Assembly (NCBI RefSeq): GCF_007992195.1
Contig: NZ_BJZU01000061.1
Coordinates: 1-64,000 of the forward strand
Length of the DNA: 64,000 bases
Reading direction: 5' to 3'
Origin: Methylobacterium oxalidis
Lineage (GTDB): Bacteria; Pseudomonadota; Alphaproteobacteria; Rhizobiales; Beijerinckiaceae
A program made the position numbers and the translations under genes. The notes beneath the pieces are model-generated. The model did no database searches. It was not told where the DNA came from and saw nothing but the letters and a program-made list of their open reading frames with translations. This document shows positions 61,515-64,000 of this stretch, in pieces. Within the stretch, counting starts at the first letter, position 1. The number at the start of each line of letters is the position of its first letter.

Positions 61515-61970
61515 ATGAATGACGTGAAGCCGTCGGGACACAAGCCGGTCATCCTCGTCGTGGAGGACCAACCCGACGAGCGGTTCCTCGCTGCCACCCT
61601 GCTGGAGGAGACCGGCTTCACGGTGATCGAGGCCGAGACCGCCGAGAAGGCGCTCGCCATCCTCAACGACCGTGCCGACGAGGTGAGCGTCGTCTTCTCG
61701 GACGTGCGCACCCCGGGCCCGATCGGCGGGTTCGAGCTCGCCCGCATCATCGGCGTGACCTGGCCGCGGGTGCGGGTGCTCCTGACCTCGGGCGACGCCG
61801 GCGACCAGCCGAGTGACCTGCGCGTCTCGGCGACCTTCATCCCGAAGCCCTGGCGCGCCGAGGACATCCTGGCCTGGGTCGAGCAGGCGGCGGGGCGGCC
61901 GGAAGGCGGCCGCGGCCCCTCGGTGATCGGGCCGGGCGGAAAAATTATCTCCCGCGAGATGGAAACTTGA
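61515..61970 (+). CDS. Single-domain (receiver-only) response regulator
   Basis: 151 aa. The receiver domain (about 10-128) contains the acidic pair Glu17-Asp18 in VVEDQPDE, phosphoacceptor Asp63 in VFSDVRTPG, the Thr/Ser of LLTSGDAG and Lys in IPKPW, so phosphorylation is expected. No output domain follows; the last 25 residues are a Gly/Pro-rich tail. Such proteins act like CheY or Spo0F. A NepR-like small gene lies 61 bases downstream on the same strand, but there is no kinase next to it. Confidence 0.92.
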   Translation: MNDVKPSGHKPVILVVEDQPDERFLAATLLEETGFTVIEAETAEKALAILNDRADEVSVVFSDVRTPGPIGGFELARIIGVTWPRVRVLLTSGDAGDQPSDLRVSATFIPKPWRAEDILAWVEQAAGRPEGGRGPSVIGPGGKIISREMET

Positions 61971-62031
61971 GGCCGGTGCGCCGTTGACGGCGATTCCGCA
62001 TGATGCGCCGCAAACGGCGCCGTGAGCCGTC

Positions 62032-62226
62032 ATGAAGCCTGTCGCCCTCAACCACGCTGCCAATTACCGCCGTCCCGGAACGTCCTCCGCCTCGATCGCG
62101 GAGACGCTGCTCCTCGCCAAGATCGGCGAGGACCTGCGCGAGGTCTACCGCGCCGTCGCGGTCGAAGCTCAGCCGGCGCATCTCGCGCAGCTCGCCCATC
62201 GCCTCGACGCGAAGCGCGGCCGCTGA
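62032..62226 (+). CDS. NepR-like small protein (candidate anti-sigma factor)
   Basis: 64 aa from ATG 62032. The C-terminal half, IGEDLREVYRAVAVEAQPAH followed by LAQLAHRLD, follows the spacing of NepR anti-sigma factors, which typically read LR-x2-Y-x2-VV-x2-PVPDRF-x-x-L-x2-LD. The Leu-Arg, Tyr, Val, Pro and terminal Leu-Asp positions agree, but the PDRF part does not. NepR binds the stress sigma factor EcfG and is released by PhyR. No phyR or ecfG is adjacent. This is pattern reading by eye and may be an orphan paralogue. Confidence 0.5.
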   Translation: MKPVALNHAANYRRPGTSSASIAETLLLAKIGEDLREVYRAVAVEAQPAHLAQLAHRLDAKRGR

Positions 62227-62339
62227 GGCCTTCTCCAGGCCTGGGCGCAATGCCCCCGGCCGGCATCGCCAGGACGCGCAAATCTGCTATGGAAGCGCAC
62301 CGGCCACGGTCGGCCGCGTCCCGTACGATCGAGCATTGC

Positions 62340-63530
62340 ATGCGTCTGACAGCTTGGCATGGCTTTAGGGCCGCGGGATTGGCGGTGGGCGTGCTCGGCC
62401 TCCTCGCGGCTCCCGCGCACGCCGCCTCGCCCCCGCCGCAGCCGGCGCAGGGGCCGGGCGGTGCCGGCGACCGGGCCGCCACCATCGTCAAGCGGGCGCT
62501 CGGCCGGGCGAGCGCGGCGACCTTCGCCTTCTACAAGTCGGGTCCCGCCCCCGCGGAGGGTCGGCCCGTCGTGGTGTTCCTTCACGCCTGGGGCGCGCCG
62601 AACCCGCAGAGCTACGGTGGCTGGATCGACCATCTCGCCCGCGAGGGCAACCTCGTGCTGTTCCCCCGCTTCCAGGAGGTGAACCGGACCCGGCCGGCCG
62701 ACGCCACGGCGAACGTCGAGAGCCTGGTCAAGGCGGCGCTCGCCGAGCTCGCCTCCGACCCGGATGGCAAGCCCGACCCGAAGCGTGTCGCGATCATCGG
62801 CCATCTCGCCGGGGCGCCGCTCGCCGCGAACGTGGCGGCGGCCGCAGGGGAGCAGGGCCTGCCGGCGCCGAAGCTCGTCTTCGCCGTGATGCCGGGCGGC
62901 ATCGCGAGCAACCCGAAGTCCCGCGGCATCCCCCTGAAGGATCTCGCGTCGATCCCCGCTGACACGCTGGTCGTCACCGTCATCGGCGACAAGGACGCGC
63001 GCGCGGCCGACGCCGCGGCGCGGCGGATCCTGCGCGAGGCGAGCGCCGTGCCGCCCGAGCGCAAGCTGTTCGTGCGCGCGCTCTCCGACGACCACGGCTT
63101 CCCGGCGATGACCGCGACGCTCGCCGCGCCGGCCGGCGTCGATTCGGCCTACGACGGGGGCGCCATCAAGCTGCCGCCCGACCAGAAGGACCAGAAGGCG
63201 CCGCCCTTCAAGTGGTCGGCCGACATGGCGCTCAGCGGCGAGCAGCAGACCCTGGTCTCGCAGATCAACAACGCCCGCACGGACGCCCTCGACTATCTCG
63301 CCTTCTGGAAGACGTTCGACCTCGCGGCGGCCGCAGCCTTCTCGGGGGCGGACGCCGCCTCCCTCAAGAACAATGCCCGCTTCAGCGACATGGAGCGCTG
63401 GACCGACGGATGGCCTGTCAAGCGCCTCGCCGTCGAGACGCCGAAGGCCGCCCCGCCCCCCGCCGCGACGCCGGCCGCGAGCGGCGCGCCCCCGGCCGCC
63501 CGCAACGCCGCCACGCCCACCCGCCGCTGA
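62340..63530 (+). CDS. Exported alpha/beta-hydrolase-fold protein lacking its nucleophile serine
   Basis: 396 aa from ATG 62340. The signal peptide ends near AHAAS (about 30). The alpha/beta-hydrolase fold (about 70-300) shows VVVFLHAWGAPNPQSYGGWI and the strand-loop AIIGHLAGAPLAANVAAAAG, where the usual GHSxG is GHLAG, with Leu156 at the nucleophile position. VIGDKDARA and SDDHGFPAM supply Asp and His, so the dyad remains without the Ser. It is probably non-catalytic or uses another residue. The C-terminus is Ala/Pro-rich. A GST gene starts at its stop (TGATG). Confidence 0.78.
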   Translation: MRLTAWHGFRAAGLAVGVLGLLAAPAHAASPPPQPAQGPGGAGDRAATIVKRALGRASAATFAFYKSGPAPAEGRPVVVFLHAWGAPNPQSYGGWIDHLAREGNLVLFPRFQEVNRTRPADATANVESLVKAALAELASDPDGKPDPKRVAIIGHLAGAPLAANVAAAAGEQGLPAPKLVFAVMPGGIASNPKSRGIPLKDLASIPADTLVVTVIGDKDARAADAAARRILREASAVPPERKLFVRALSDDHGFPAMTATLAAPAGVDSAYDGGAIKLPPDQKDQKAPPFKWSADMALSGEQQTLVSQINNARTDALDYLAFWKTFDLAAAAAFSGADAASLKNNARFSDMERWTDGWPVKRLAVETPKAAPPPAATPAASGAPPAARNAATPTRR

Positions 63531-64000
63531 TGGCGGCTCTCCCTTCCGACGCCCGGCCCGCGATGAAGCTGTTCCACTCCCACTTCTCCCCCTTCGTGCG
63601 GAAGGTCATGGTCTGCGCGCACGAGCTCGGTCTCGCGGACAGGATCGAGCTTCTGGCCACCGCCGTGCACCCGGTGAAGCGCGACGCCGGCGTGCTCGCC
63701 CACCATCCGCTGGCGCAGGCTCCGACGCTCCTCGACGACGCGGGCGAGGCGGTGGCCGACAGCCGGGTGATCTGCGAGTACCTCGACGCGATGGCCGGCA
63801 ACCGGCTCTTCCCCGCGCCCGGCCCGGAGCGCTGGCGAGCCCTCAACGAGCAGTCGCTCGCGGACGGGCTCCTCGATGCCGCGCTGCTGATCCGCTACGA
63901 GCTGACGGCCCGCCCCGAATCCGAGCGCTCGGCCGCCTGGATCGGGGGCCAGGAGGCCAAGATCGCGAGCGCGCTCGGCTGGTTCGAGGCGCGGGCCGAG
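63530..64000 (+). CDS. Glutathione S-transferase family protein (partial, runs off the window)
   Basis: The first 157 residues are visible from ATG 63530, which overlaps the previous stop; ATG 63563 (MKLFHSHFSPFVRKVMVCAH) is the alternative and more typical start. The thioredoxin-like N-terminal domain has SPFVRKVMVCAHELG, HPLAQAPTLLDDAGEAVADS and RVICEYLDAM. The helical C-terminal domain begins at about 95 and is cut. Ser in the SPFV motif is the likely glutathione-activating residue. Substrate unknown. Confidence 0.88.
   Translation, partial: MAALPSDARPAMKLFHSHFSPFVRKVMVCAHELGLADRIELLATAVHPVKRDAGVLAHHPLAQAPTLLDDAGEAVADSRVICEYLDAMAGNRLFPAPGPERWRALNEQSLADGLLDAALLIRYELTARPESERSAAWIGGQEAKIASALGWFEARAE

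Noticed and set aside
1..64000. CRISPR array, tRNA or rRNA genes, insertion sequences
   Set aside because: No regularly spaced direct repeats, no cloverleaf-like sequence and no transposase gene were found on reading. Small RNAs without coding signal could still be missed.

Overview
The window is high-GC DNA (coding regions strongly G/C at third positions) from an alphaproteobacterium. The gene content (SciP, a FlbD-type flagellar regulator, PmtA, class I PhaC, PccA, IalB-type proteins, homospermidine synthase) points to the Hyphomicrobiales, most probably Methylobacterium or a close relative. That placement rests on recognised protein families, not on a database search. I see no rRNA, tRNA, CRISPR array, intact insertion sequence or prophage. 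This is ordinary chromosomal backbone with a few odd accessory genes.

Layout. 1-1.9 kb: the 5' end of homospermidine synthase, an IalB-family secreted protein and a small exported protein. 2-17.4 kb: a flagellar and cell-cycle region. It holds a large exported TPR protein, fliP, a flippase-like membrane protein, a KpsE-like polysaccharide export protein, then flbD, fliN, fliH, fliG, fliF, sciP, flgD and fliK, all of the last group on the minus strand. 17.6-24.1 kb: mnmA, pmtA, a TVP38/TMEM64 protein, an orphan histidine kinase, bioB and a fumarylacetoacetate-hydrolase-family enzyme. 24.5-33.8 kb: FadL-type porin, phaC, an AlaC-like aminotransferase, small exported proteins, prfB with a programmed frameshift, an M23 peptidase and bcp. 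33.9-45 kb: a giant AsmA-like protein, tyrS, anmK, an orphan DUF3578 protein, an EamA exporter, aroC, ribB and a histone-deacetylase-like enzyme. 45-54.8 kb: a diguanylate cyclase, pccA, gamma-glutamylcyclotransferase, a decayed outer-membrane receptor fragment, acylphosphatase, DUF599, DUF3253, YdcF, RraA-like, GST and aqpZ. 55-58 kb: epmB-epmA divergent from efp. 58-64 kb: an acyltransferase-like membrane protein, a double cold-shock protein with a DUF192 partner, a receiver-only response regulator, a NepR-like small protein, a hydrolase-fold protein lacking its nucleophile, and a GST cut by the window end.

How the parts work together. The most coherent unit is the flagellar block. Candidate CtrA boxes (TTAA-N7-TTAA with one mismatch) lie upstream of fliF, of sciP and of the uncharacterised TPR gene. 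A well-spaced sigma-54 element lies upstream of fliK-flgD. The fliF operon ends with flbD, a sigma-54 activator. This reads as a Caulobacter-like hierarchy: CtrA turns on early basal-body genes and flbD, FlbD turns on hook genes, and SciP feeds back on CtrA. The TPR gene may be an undescribed member. A second coherent unit is EF-P with two of its beta-lysylation enzymes. Several proteins look catalytically altered: the GTP cyclohydrolase II half of RibB, the RraA-like protein, and the hydrolase with Leu in place of the nucleophile Ser.
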